Below the pieces are notes generated by a model that was given only the letters and a program-made list of their open reading frames with translations, did not search any database and was not told the origin of the DNA. The translations under genes and the position numbers were made by a program. A stretch of DNA of 64,000 bases from Sphingobacteriales bacterium (GTDB lineage Bacteria; Bacteroidota; Bacteroidia; Chitinophagales; Chitinophagaceae): positions 1 through 64,000 of the forward strand of contig SEFT01000015.1 of assembly GCA_004144175.1 (NCBI GenBank), written 5' to 3'. Of this stretch, positions 17,032-24,285 are shown one piece after another. Position 1 is the first letter of the stretch. Each line of letters begins with the position of its first letter.

Positions 17032-19284
17032 CTAAACGGCTACGGAGATTGGTATGTCTACGAGAGGAATGAGAGGCTCAAGAATGGTCGCATACTTTCT
17101 TATCACTTGGTTGTACAAATCAATACCACTTCTTGCTTCAACAGTTACCACTAAAGCATACGCCAACTCTTGTGACCTTGTATCATTGCGACCTTCAGCT
17201 CTAGCATTGTAGTGTATATCAAAGAATGAACCATTGAGACTTGTTCCTCGGAAGGTCACATCACCATGCAAACAATTTTCCCATTTCCAGGCATCGCGCC
17301 GTAATTCCTCTTCAGTCAAAAATGACTTCTGTTCTTTTTGAAAAAACGATTTAGATATGGGATGTAGTGGTATAGGCTCTCCAGGTTGAACCTTACGTTT
17401 TTTATCCTTGTGAGGCCTGAACGTTACTTCCAGTCCGCTTCGGGTATAATTATCCGGATGGTGCGCATCGCACGCAGTAGCATAACATAGTGTTGCCTTT
17501 AATTTGACATTTCCTTTCAGTGGTATGTTCGGTAACGGAATTGGCGCCCTCAGATACTTAGAGGCGCGTATTGTACCCTGAAAGACCACTCTCATGACGT
17601 TATCTTCGCACACCACGATATCATTTACAGAACGTGATACCCTTCCCCAGCCGACTTCAAACCGATCAATATCTGTTGGCTCGGCACAATGGACAAGCAG
17701 CGCTCTAATAGCCAACGGACTTAGCGAATTACCAAAATGTGATTTTACTCCAATACCCATGCGTAACGTAGCTGGAGCCGCAAAGCTCGTTCCTCCAGTT
17801 GGCGTTAGTTTCGTCCCCGTAATAGCGTCTAGCGTTAGGAAGGGCCGACCTACTGACCCACCGAAATCAACGAGATCAGGCTTAACAATGCCTGGACTAC
17901 GACCAGGACCCACAGAACTGTAAAATGCCCTTTTCCAACCACCATCCGGCACATCGCAAGCTCCCACACTCAATGCATTCACGCAGTCTGCAGGCACTTG
18001 AATTCGATTGGCACCTATTGATTTGTCACCGTCCCCATCGTTCCCGACAGCAATTGTAGCAAGAGTCTCACCATCAGACAAATGCTCATCGAGCACCGCT
18101 GTCCATGCGTGAATCTCATCATCTTCAATCGGCAGGATTGGCCCAAGGCTAATATTGATAAAATCGTAGTTCTTTGTGTCAAGAACGTTAATTATGCGAT
18201 CGAGAACTTCATAAAGCTCAAAAGGATTACTACCAGGGCGAGAGTCCAAAACACGGTAATGATCAACGTAAGAAAAAGGACGCGGAAGGACCTTGCCCGG
18301 CTCGATATGTCCAAACAACAATGCAGACGTAACCCCAACCCCGTGTTCATAAAGCGAATCGCATGGATCACCTACTCCATCAGCATCATATGGTGTAGCC
18401 CACCTGGTAATCGGGTGATCATCTGGAATACCGCCGTCGAATATGGCCACCCTTACATTTTCGTCAAGCGGCTCCTGCTCGTGCAGAATAGCAACTGATT
18501 TAATAAAATCCGAAGTCCTGAATGCGGGCTTCAATAAACGCAGTTTCGGCATCTTACGGACCACCCTAACTAAACTAAACCGTGCTATGTCCTCTGCAGC
18601 TTTCTTCGGCGCCTCTATCTCAACGAAGCAGAGACCACCAGCATAGAAGCGACGGTCAAACCTTGTATTTATTTTGAGTTTGCCCAAGTACTGCTTGAAC
18701 TCACCGAGGCTACCAGTTTCTCCGTCATCTTCAGTCATATGAAGAACCACTTCAAAGACATCATTTGCCGCCGCATCTTTTGTTCCCTTTAGCTTTGAAG
18801 ACGCTTTAGGGAAAGAGACCTCTTCCAGCTCAACTATTTGGTTCGCACCGGGCGATAAAGACTCCTGCCATTTACTTAAATCAGTCGCCCAGCGTCGGAA
18901 AGCCTGACGTTTTCCAACAACGAACAACTCGGTTGTAACGGTTTCCTCAGGCTCACGTCCCTTACTTCGATTTTCAGGAGTAATCCTGCGTGAACGACTA
19001 CCTACCGCTTCAAGCCCAACAGCTCGAAGCAGCTCTTTAGGATGGTAAGACTTCGCGATATATTCCGGATTAAGAGTAAGTGTTGCCATAGCATAATCAT
19101 TGGGGCAGGCCTCATCAGGAAGCGCGTCAATTTGCTTTACAACATTATCAAGCATTGGTTGGAGTCTCGCTTTAGCTTCCCCAAAAGTGTATGGGGGTAT
19201 CTTTGGTCCTCCACCGGTATTTATGACTACATTCTCCGTGAGTCTCTCGCCTTTACCAAGTAAAAAGTTCTGCTTCTGCTTCAT
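17032..19284 (-). CDS. S8 (subtilisin-like) peptidase, IteS-like
   Basis: A 750-residue intracellular subtilase without a signal peptide. The catalytic triad is present: Asp283 in 'VAIFDGGIPDDHP' (DGG rather than the usual DTG/DSG), His314 in 'YEHGVGVTSAL', Ser500 in 'PTGGTSFAAP', and the oxyanion Asn415 in 'VGNDGDGD'. The first 270 residues form an unassigned N-terminal domain, and about 240 residues follow the Ser, including a likely beta-rich part. The gene starts 17 bases downstream of an AAA+ ATPase gene. From memory, such AAA+ ATPase/S8 peptidase pairs are annotated as the anti-phage IteA/IteS system, and this resembles it, but I could not check the assignment. The defence role is inferred from the pair and the island location. 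Confidence 0.75.
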   Translation of the reverse strand: MKQKQNFLLGKGERLTENVVINTGGGPKIPPYTFGEAKARLQPMLDNVVKQIDALPDEACPNDYAMATLTLNPEYIAKSYHPKELLRAVGLEAVGSRSRRITPENRSKGREPEETVTTELFVVGKRQAFRRWATDLSKWQESLSPGANQIVELEEVSFPKASSKLKGTKDAAANDVFEVVLHMTEDDGETGSLGEFKQYLGKLKINTRFDRRFYAGGLCFVEIEAPKKAAEDIARFSLVRVVRKMPKLRLLKPAFRTSDFIKSVAILHEQEPLDENVRVAIFDGGIPDDHPITRWATPYDADGVGDPCDSLYEHGVGVTSALLFGHIEPGKVLPRPFSYVDHYRVLDSRPGSNPFELYEVLDRIINVLDTKNYDFINISLGPILPIEDDEIHAWTAVLDEHLSDGETLATIAVGNDGDGDKSIGANRIQVPADCVNALSVGACDVPDGGWKRAFYSSVGPGRSPGIVKPDLVDFGGSVGRPFLTLDAITGTKLTPTGGTSFAAPATLRMGIGVKSHFGNSLSPLAIRALLVHCAEPTDIDRFEVGWGRVSRSVNDIVVCEDNVMRVVFQGTIRASKYLRAPIPLPNIPLKGNVKLKATLCYATACDAHHPDNYTRSGLEVTFRPHKDKKRKVQPGEPIPLHPISKSFFQKEQKSFLTEEELRRDAWKWENCLHGDVTFRGTSLNGSFFDIHYNARAEGRNDTRSQELAYALVVTVEARSGIDLYNQVIRKYATILEPLIPLVDIPISVAV

Positions 19285-19301
19285 ATAAAAAAACTATTTA
19301 G

Positions 19302-20396
19302 TTATTCATTTTTAAGCTTCCTCACCGTGTCTCTTGCCAAACCGGTAATTTCACTGACCTGACGCTGAGACACGCCACTGTTCATCAAAGACTCTGCGAT
19401 AGCCGCCTTGCGATCCTTAGGGAGATGTTTCACCGCATTAAGCAATTCTCCTAACACAGCATCCAAAGGCCTTTCTGTTACCGCTGACGCTCGTCTTATA
19501 TTTTGTATCTGCCTTTCGATTTCACTAAAGGAATTGCCTTCAAACAATACAGGGAGTATTTGACTCCAATGATCGCTGGTAACCGTGCGACCAGCTAACA
19601 AAGTATTTATAAACGTGGCAATTTGCTGTTGTGCCGGCCTTGGAAAGTTTAAGACTCTCTCGAAGCGACGCCATACAGCAGGATCAAGCAAATCCGGATG
19701 ATTTGTAGCCGCTATTAGTATTCCAGTTGACGGCCAATCATCTATCTCTTGCAGTAATACAGTTACCAACCGTTTCAACTCCCCTATTTCGCTGGAGTCA
19801 TCACGTCGCTTCGCTATAGCATCGAGTTCGTCGAGAAGAAGCACACAGTCTGCCTTTTTAGCGTAGTCAAGAACGAAACGAATATTATTTCCGGTGCGCC
19901 CTAAATAACTACTCATGACAGCGGCTAAGTCTAAAACCAGTAGCGGCTTACCTAATTGCTTCGCTAACCATTTTGCAGCCATGGTTTTACCTACTCCGGG
20001 CGGACCAACGAGCAGCAGCGACTTTGTCGGTTGTAAACCATGAGCCGCCAAGGCTCTTGTGTTCCTACGTTCTGAAATCACCTGATCTATTGAAATTCTC
20101 AACTCATCTGAAAGAACTAGCTCATGATCGAGCTCCGTATTTTCCACCCGCAAGAGGTGTAAACGGGAATCTACGTCAACAGGCAGCGGAACATCTGCAT
20201 GTCTTCTTAGCGGGGTAGATCGCGTTGGCGCCTCTTGTAGTAGCTGCGTTAGCGCATCCGATATTGTCGGATCTACAGCTTTGACCTTCTTGGTGATTCT
20301 ATGAATAACCAGCTGGATATCCTGTTCGCGGCCCGTCAATGCGATCCTAGCTAGTTGTAGCAAACTTTCCGTTAATATATCATTTCTCTGTGTCAT
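19302..20396 (-). CDS. AAA+ ATPase with C-terminal HTH, partner of the S8 peptidase (IteA-like)
   Basis: A 364-residue AAA+ ATPase of the FtsH/spastin-like type. Walker A is 'GPPGVGKT' (131-138), Walker B 'VLLLDE' (185-190), sensor 1 'AATNHPDLLD', arginine finger in 'WRRFERV' (242-248). The last 35 residues look like a helix-turn-helix ('SGVSQRQVSEITGLARDTVRKLKNE' split here as SGVSQRQVSEITG and LARDTVRKL), a homeodomain/resolvase-type fold that could bind DNA. The N-terminal 110 residues are unassigned. It is upstream of the S8 peptidase gene on the same strand, 17 bases apart, so both are probably one operon. It could act as the sensor or unfoldase that feeds or triggers the peptidase. Confidence 0.78.
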   Translation of the reverse strand: MTQRNDILTESLLQLARIALTGREQDIQLVIHRITKKVKAVDPTISDALTQLLQEAPTRSTPLRRHADVPLPVDVDSRLHLLRVENTELDHELVLSDELRISIDQVISERRNTRALAAHGLQPTKSLLLVGPPGVGKTMAAKWLAKQLGKPLLVLDLAAVMSSYLGRTGNNIRFVLDYAKKADCVLLLDELDAIAKRRDDSSEIGELKRLVTVLLQEIDDWPSTGILIAATNHPDLLDPAVWRRFERVLNFPRPAQQQIATFINTLLAGRTVTSDHWSQILPVLFEGNSFSEIERQIQNIRRASAVTERPLDAVLGELLNAVKHLPKDRKAAIAESLMNSGVSQRQVSEITGLARDTVRKLKNE

Positions 20397-20758
20397 GTAG
20401 CGGACCTTCTTACTGGACTATTTTTTATGATTAATTCAATAAACTATACCACAAACTTAGCAACACATATGCAAACAAACAAATCAGAGTGGACTATTTC
20501 TATAAATAACTATGCAAAACTAGGCCAAGCAACATTGAAAGAGTGGTAATGCCGGATAATCAGGGCCGCGAGATACTAAACCATGGTTTAGGACCAAGTC
20601 TCTATATCAATGCTGAATGGCATCCTAGAATAATAACAACAAAGAGGGAAAAACAATTAAGATATGCGATTTAAAATAGCGCCGGATACGAAATCCAGCT
20701 AAAGACCTTCATATCAACAACAGTAAGACACAACATGAGCATAGGCATTACGGCTGAC
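20397..20758. other. 362-base stretch with two overlapping tiny ORFs and a palindrome
   Basis: No long gene is visible. On the + strand there are two tiny frames: 20469-20549 (26 residues, MQTNKSEW...LKEW) and 20549-20674 (41 residues, MPDNQGRE...RYAI), overlapping as TAATG. A perfect 16-bp palindrome CTAAACCATGGTTTAG lies at 20576-20591, inside the second. They diverge from the ATPase gene. They may be remnants of a broken gene, or real small proteins; I cannot tell. Confidence 0.4.
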
Positions 20759-21085
20759 CTATGGAAGTAATAGTATTTCCTCTTTGATGTTCGCGGTTGC
20801 ATCTAAGGTTACTGCTATCCAGTGCCCATTATCATCTTTATGATGTAACACTTTGCTTATCGTAAAGTATAGCTGAAGGTCGAAATAACGGTGGTATTGG
20901 ATTTCAAATATTGGCAAGTTTCCGGGCCGTAGAAACTCTTGCACCTTTATCATTTCGCCTACACTTGGCTTTACGGCGAATTCGATACCTGTGTACGCTT
21001 CATTTTCGATTCCAAATACTATTTCGTCAAATTCTGGCTTTACTTGGATGTCACCAACTATGAAGTCTATTAACCCCTGTATCAT
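20759..21085 (-). CDS. Hypothetical protein
   Basis: A 108-residue protein of unknown function, starting at 21085 (MIQGLIDFIVGDI); an upstream in-frame stretch to 21148 is hydrophobic and overlaps nothing, but lacks a preferred start. It is acidic-to-neutral and mostly beta/alpha, with motifs 'EIVFGIENEAYTGIEFAVKP' and 'LPIFEIQYHRYFDLQLYF'. No catalytic motif is visible. It lies in the island's left arm and diverges from the poly-C gene at 21165. Confidence 0.55.
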   Translation of the reverse strand: MIQGLIDFIVGDIQVKPEFDEIVFGIENEAYTGIEFAVKPSVGEMIKVQEFLRPGNLPIFEIQYHRYFDLQLYFTISKVLHHKDDNGHWIAVTLDATANIKEEILLLP

Positions 21086-21164
21086 AAAGTGAAAATAGAA
21101 AACTTTGTGTAATAGTTTCACCACAACTATTACGGCAAAGAAGCTCATTCACTACGAAGACATA

Positions 21165-21401
21165 ATGAAAGAAGTAATTAGGATCGAGGCGGTAGCGCTT
21201 ACCCTGCATAACGACGCTGCGAGGCTAAGAAAGGTGTTGGAGCGCTGCAACGTTCCGCCCCCCCCCCGCAAAGGGAAACAGTGGTATCTAAAGCGGTTCT
21301 ACGGCGCAACACCCGGATATTGGGCAAACGCAATAGCCACTCTTAGCGGTGATCGTTTCTTTGCGCGCACACGCGCCCGCGCGCACGTCACACGCATATA
21401 A
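21165..21401 (+). CDS. Small basic hypothetical protein with an in-frame C10 tract
   Basis: A 78-residue protein starting at 21165 (MKEVIRIEAVALTLHND). The N-terminal half is 'ALTLHNDAARLRKVLERCNV', then Pro-rich PPPPRKGKQW, then an aromatic/basic C terminus (YLKRFYGATPGYWANAI), ending in an Arg/Ala run. The Pro residues are encoded by a run of 10 Cs at about 21258-21267, so the frame depends on the run length. The 3' end is strikingly GC-rich (CGCGCACACGCGCCC) compared with its neighbours. Function is unknown. Confidence 0.5.
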   Translation: MKEVIRIEAVALTLHNDAARLRKVLERCNVPPPPRKGKQWYLKRFYGATPGYWANAIATLSGDRFFARTRARAHVTRI

Positions 21402-21459
21402 TCAAGTTTAATAAGGCTAACGACGACAAAAAAGGCTATTCATTAAACAGGCGCTACAC

Positions 21460-21876
21460 CTACAACCCTAATTTCTTGGCTTTGATTTCTATAATATGCC
21501 GCAAAGCTTCTCGCAGCTCCCGGCCTATAGCAATAGCGGCATCATACTTTCGTGCCGCTTTAAGGTTCTCATACTCTACTATCTTTTCATTGTAATAGCG
21601 CATCTTGTCCGGCTCGTATATAGGGTATAGCTTATTCAGTTGGCGTATATCATGCCATTGTTCTTTAAGTTCATCCTTTTGCGCCGGTGTTCGTAGCTTG
21701 GTTCTTTTGGCTTGAAACGTGCCGTATTCCCCTACATCCAGTATAAGCCTTTGGAGCTGGTAATTTTTATCATAGAATGATACCAATGCCCCACCATTAG
21801 GAAGCGCTTCAATAATACGCTTTCTGGCTTCGATCCTGATTTCTTTGCCCTCGCTGGTATAGGTAAGTATCACCAT
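21460..21876 (-). CDS. Hypothetical protein in an operon with an RHH-like gene
   Basis: A 138-residue protein of unknown function. The N terminus has a beta-rich segment 'MVILTYTSEGKEIRIEARKR' and the C-terminal half is strongly helical and basic with alternating charged residues (EYENLKAARKYDAAIAIGRELREALR). The start is 3 bases after the stop of the 21880-22113 gene, so the two are cotranscribed and coupled. A regulator-plus-partner arrangement like a toxin-antitoxin pair is possible but is only an inference; no known toxin motif is visible. Confidence 0.65.
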   Translation of the reverse strand: MVILTYTSEGKEIRIEARKRIIEALPNGGALVSFYDKNYQLQRLILDVGEYGTFQAKRTKLRTPAQKDELKEQWHDIRQLNKLYPIYEPDKMRYYNEKIVEYENLKAARKYDAAIAIGRELREALRHIIEIKAKKLGL

Positions 21877-21879
21877 GCT

Positions 21880-22113
21880 TTATTTCTTTTTGCTTAAAGC
21901 AGCGCGGGCCTTCTCAATTTCTTCTTCAGCTATTGGGCCGTTCTTCCTTTCATAGCGTGCAACTAAATCTTCGCAAGCCTCATTTACCTTATCCGTAAGG
22001 CTTTGATATTGCGGATTACCTATCACTATTAGCTTATATACTGTATCGCTTAGCATACGTACAGTTACGGGCCTTGTTTCGGGCGCGTCTGCACTCTTTT
22101 TAGGTCTTGCCAT
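21880..22113 (-). CDS. Small basic protein, possible ribbon-helix-helix DNA-binding protein
   Basis: A 77-residue protein: a basic N terminus (MARPKKSADAPETRP), then 'VTVRMLSDTVYKLIVIG', a beta strand-helix pattern that resembles a ribbon-helix-helix fold, and a charged C-terminal helix (EEEIEKARAALSKKK). It is the first gene of a two-gene operon, and the promoter region upstream contains three copies of GTCTTACA, two of them within an inverted repeat that also carries the divergent promoters. This supports but does not prove an autoregulatory role. Confidence 0.55.
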   Translation of the reverse strand: MARPKKSADAPETRPVTVRMLSDTVYKLIVIGNPQYQSLTDKVNEACEDLVARYERKNGPIAEEEIEKARAALSKKK

Positions 22114-22121
22114 TTATAAAC

Positions 22122-22237
22122 GTCTTACAAAAACACAAAGTAACAAATAATAGCTAATACTGTAAGACAAAAATATTTTTTCAGATACCGCTAAAAAACG
22201 CTTGCATTTTCAAAAGTTGCTGTATTTTTGTCTTACA
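22122..22237. promoter_or_regulatory. Divergent promoter pair with a 15-bp inverted repeat
   Basis: TGTAAGACAAAAATA (22161-22175) and TATTTTTGTCTTACA (22223-22237) are perfect inverted copies. Each contains a Bacteroidota -7 box, TATTTTTG, one facing each gene (21880-22113 on the minus strand, 22268 on the plus strand). A third GTCTTACA is at 22122-22129 in the leader of the minus-strand gene. Together they suggest a shared regulator for both divergent transcripts. Confidence 0.6.
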
Positions 22238-22267
22238 ATAAAACAATAAGCAAATAACTTTACTCTT

Positions 22268-22612
22268 ATGAGCTACCAAGGCAACACATCTAAAGGACTT
22301 CTGAATGTCGCAACGTTTGCACCTGGTGCATTTTCAGGCCAGCTTTACGCCTACTGCACCGATAGCCGTTTTCCGCTTAAAAAAGCGCTCACGCGAATCA
22401 CTGTAACGTACAATGCTTTCAAAGAGTTCGTTGAGGTCGAAATGAGCATACCGAACTTCTACACATGGTACGCTGACAACTATAAAGGCGAAAAGTTTGT
22501 AAAGGCTCTAACATTCTTTGTTAATCACAAAACAGGCCGCGTACCCTATCAAGGTCTTCACGCCTCCTTGAGAATTGCACAAGCGTTCAAAAGCACATCA
22601 TTAGCAAACTAA
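22268..22612 (+). CDS. Hypothetical protein
   Basis: A 114-residue soluble protein of unknown function. It is rich in aromatic residues and ends in a helical segment (VPYQGLHASLRIAQAFKSTSLAN). It is the first of a run of four or five plus-strand small genes (22268-24131), 15 bases ahead of the next. It is expressed from the divergent promoter just upstream. The gene has no recognisable domain. Confidence 0.6.
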   Translation: MSYQGNTSKGLLNVATFAPGAFSGQLYAYCTDSRFPLKKALTRITVTYNAFKEFVEVEMSIPNFYTWYADNYKGEKFVKALTFFVNHKTGRVPYQGLHASLRIAQAFKSTSLAN

Positions 22613-22627
22613 TCAAGGGAGAGAATT

Positions 22628-22933
22628 ATGATACAATTCAAAAGAGCCGACAACAGCGTCACAATTACCAGCAACAACGCTGTTGCTTTACAAGACTTGA
22701 ATCGTGCATGTGAAAACAACGGATTTTCAATAGACTATAGCATTGCGGAGCTTCCGATATTATTGGACGATAAAGAACGAAAAGTGTTCCACCTATCAAC
22801 CTTGTATTTGCAGGAAACCGGTAAAAAGCTATTCATTCATCGGCTGGGTGCTATCGAAGCGCTCAATAATAAACAGCGCTTTAAAGCCCGAAAATCTGAG
22901 CTAATGCACTATTCAGATTTCAAGCGAGATTAA
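22628..22933 (+). CDS. Hypothetical protein
   Basis: A 101-residue protein of unknown function with 'MIQFKRADNSVTITSNNAVALQDLNRACENNG' at the N terminus, shown here by its landmark pieces FKRADNSVTITS and LQDLNRAC, and a basic C-terminal end (RFKARKSELMHYSDFKRD). It follows the 22268 gene with 15 bases between them, so the two are likely coupled. No domain is recognised. Confidence 0.6.
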   Translation: MIQFKRADNSVTITSNNAVALQDLNRACENNGFSIDYSIAELPILLDDKERKVFHLSTLYLQETGKKLFIHRLGAIEALNNKQRFKARKSELMHYSDFKRD

Positions 22934-22941
22934 TAAAAATA

Positions 22942-22970
22942 CCCCTGCGACCGTGGAAAGTAAGCAGGGG
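22942..22970. other. Stem-loop between 22933 and 23011
   Basis: A 7-bp stem CCCCTGC/GCAGGGG (22942-22948 with 22964-22970) with a 15-base loop. It has no T-run on the plus strand, so it is not a strong terminator for the upstream gene; on the minus strand it would be followed by a short AT-rich T tract. A role in mRNA processing or expression of the next gene is possible. Confidence 0.4.
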
Positions 22971-23010
22971 CATTAACAACTCAATTTCAAAAGCATCAAA
23001 ATCAAATTGT

Positions 23011-23511
23011 ATGGCAAAGGTACAACCAAACCAAGAAAGCAAACAGCCGTTAAAAGACGGTGCAGAAAAATTAGTTACAGGCCCCTTACCTGTTCGGGTG
23101 CCCTCTGAATTGCCGCAAGTCGAAACAGCAAGCGTCATAGCAACCGAAGAAACAGCGGCAAAGCTTGACGCTCTTACACGCCACCTGAGCAGCAACGGAA
23201 AGCCGTTTAAAAATATGCTGGTATTTGCAGGGGCTAATAACATGTTATTGTCTACGCTTGCACCTTGGGAGTTACCCGCCTATCTGCGTGAAAACGGCGA
23301 AGCGATTCTATTAGTGAAGCTTTCCGACAATGGAAGCGCCAATTGCTACCAGCTCGTAAAAGCATATAGCAGATACAATAGCAATCATACAGACGGCCAC
23401 CGGCTAATATGCCATCCGATAGAAGAACAGCCAAACAACAACGAGCCGGGCGAACTTCCAGGCATACCGATGGGCTTCGTAAAAGCCGCTATTGTTTTCA
23501 ACAAGGTGTAG
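23011..23511 (+). CDS. Hypothetical protein
   Basis: A 166-residue protein of unknown function. It starts with a Gln/Pro/charged stretch, then 'PVRVPSELPQVETASVIATEE', and a structured C-terminal half with 'VKLSDNGSANCYQLVKAYSR' and 'PGELPGIPMGFVKAAIVFNKV'. It is preceded by a stem-loop and lies in the same plus-strand run as its neighbours. No family could be assigned from memory. It is a likely accessory gene of the island. Confidence 0.6.
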   Translation: MAKVQPNQESKQPLKDGAEKLVTGPLPVRVPSELPQVETASVIATEETAAKLDALTRHLSSNGKPFKNMLVFAGANNMLLSTLAPWELPAYLRENGEAILLVKLSDNGSANCYQLVKAYSRYNSNHTDGHRLICHPIEEQPNNNEPGELPGIPMGFVKAAIVFNKV

Positions 23512-23566
23512 CAGGCTGAATAACCCCTGCACTACCCTTCTTTCTTCAACTGCTTAATTGCTATAA

Positions 23567-23998
23567 ATGAAAAATATTCAACATCAGCCGATAGCCTTAA
23601 ACGGGCAAACATTTCAGATCGAGACACGCGGCCCGCGCCGGATTTATTGCCATCCATACCAATGGAGCTTTGTATACAACATCATTCAGCACGTCACTAA
23701 CCAGGTCGATAAAGACACGCTAAATCTACGTTCGGACGCTAGCGGTTGCGTTGCTGATTTTACAGAAACTGAACACCGAGAAGTTAACGCGCTGTTCGGT
23801 AATTTATGGGAAGCATACCAGCTAAACGTATTAGTAGTATGTCAGCAGGCATTTTTAAAAGTCGTAGGCGTAACGAACCACTTAGATAAATCGGGCGTTG
23901 TGCTCGATGGTCGTACACCTTACGAAGCCGCGCCGCTCATAGAAAGAATGATGCCCTGCATAGACACATCATACATAATTAATCCATACGATTATTAA
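23567..23998 (+). CDS. Hypothetical protein
   Basis: A 143-residue protein of unknown function with an N-terminal 'IALNGQTFQIETRGPRRIYCHPYQWSFVYNI' landmark (split here as IALNGQTFQIE and RRIYCHPYQWSFVY), and 'LNLRSDASGCVADFTETEHREV'. The last part is 'RTPYEAAPLIERMMPCIDTSY'. No transmembrane segment. It belongs to the island's plus-strand run and is followed 10 bases later by a small membrane peptide gene. Confidence 0.6.
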   Translation: MKNIQHQPIALNGQTFQIETRGPRRIYCHPYQWSFVYNIIQHVTNQVDKDTLNLRSDASGCVADFTETEHREVNALFGNLWEAYQLNVLVVCQQAFLKVVGVTNHLDKSGVVLDGRTPYEAAPLIERMMPCIDTSYIINPYDY

Positions 23999-24008
23999 AC
24001 CCCTTTGC

Positions 24009-24131
24009 ATGACAACACAAGCTTTATTAATTGATCAACTAAATACTGTTATGGCTGTAATCGTCGGCGGGGTGCTTGGTTTTATCCTCGGCTTTTGCAT
24101 CAGGAGCAAAACCCGACACCCAAAATTTTAG
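24009..24131 (+). CDS. 40-residue single-pass membrane peptide
   Basis: A small protein (start MTTQALLIDQLNTVM) with one transmembrane helix 'VMAVIVGGVLGFILGFCIR' followed by a basic tail (SKTRHPKF). It lies 10 bases after the 23567 gene in the same direction. Its stop overlaps by 4 bases the stop of the oppositely oriented 24128-24280 gene, so this point is the left junction of the host-like block. Confidence 0.5.
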   Translation: MTTQALLIDQLNTVMAVIVGGVLGFILGFCIRSKTRHPKF

Positions 24132-24280
24132 GTATTAGAGTAATCAGGGCTGAAGATGTCTACCTTCGGCTTTTCTATTTCTTGATATTGACCCGAGCTG
24201 AAGGGTAATGCATCAATAGACTCATCTATATTCCAAACGTTCAAGTTCTGCTGCTGTTGCCTGTAAAGTCTTTTGACCAT
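24128..24280 (-). CDS. 50-residue hypothetical protein downstream of the SbtA-like gene
   Basis: A 50-residue frame (MVKRLYRQQQQNLNVW...) that starts 5 bases after the stop of the SbtA-like transporter gene on the same strand. It has a Gln-rich N terminus and a C-terminal part with 'FSSGQYQEIEKPKVD' and 'IFSPDYSNT'. The spacing suggests a translationally linked gene, and codon use looks normal, but no family is known to me. It is the last host-like gene on the left side of the block. Confidence 0.5.
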   Translation of the reverse strand: MVKRLYRQQQQNLNVWNIDESIDALPFSSGQYQEIEKPKVDIFSPDYSNT

Positions 24281-24285
24281 TAAGG

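Noticed and set aside
21460-22113. Toxin-antitoxin pair
   Set aside because: The layout fits (small basic gene plus coupled partner), but no known toxin or antitoxin motif is visible, so I kept both as hypothetical.
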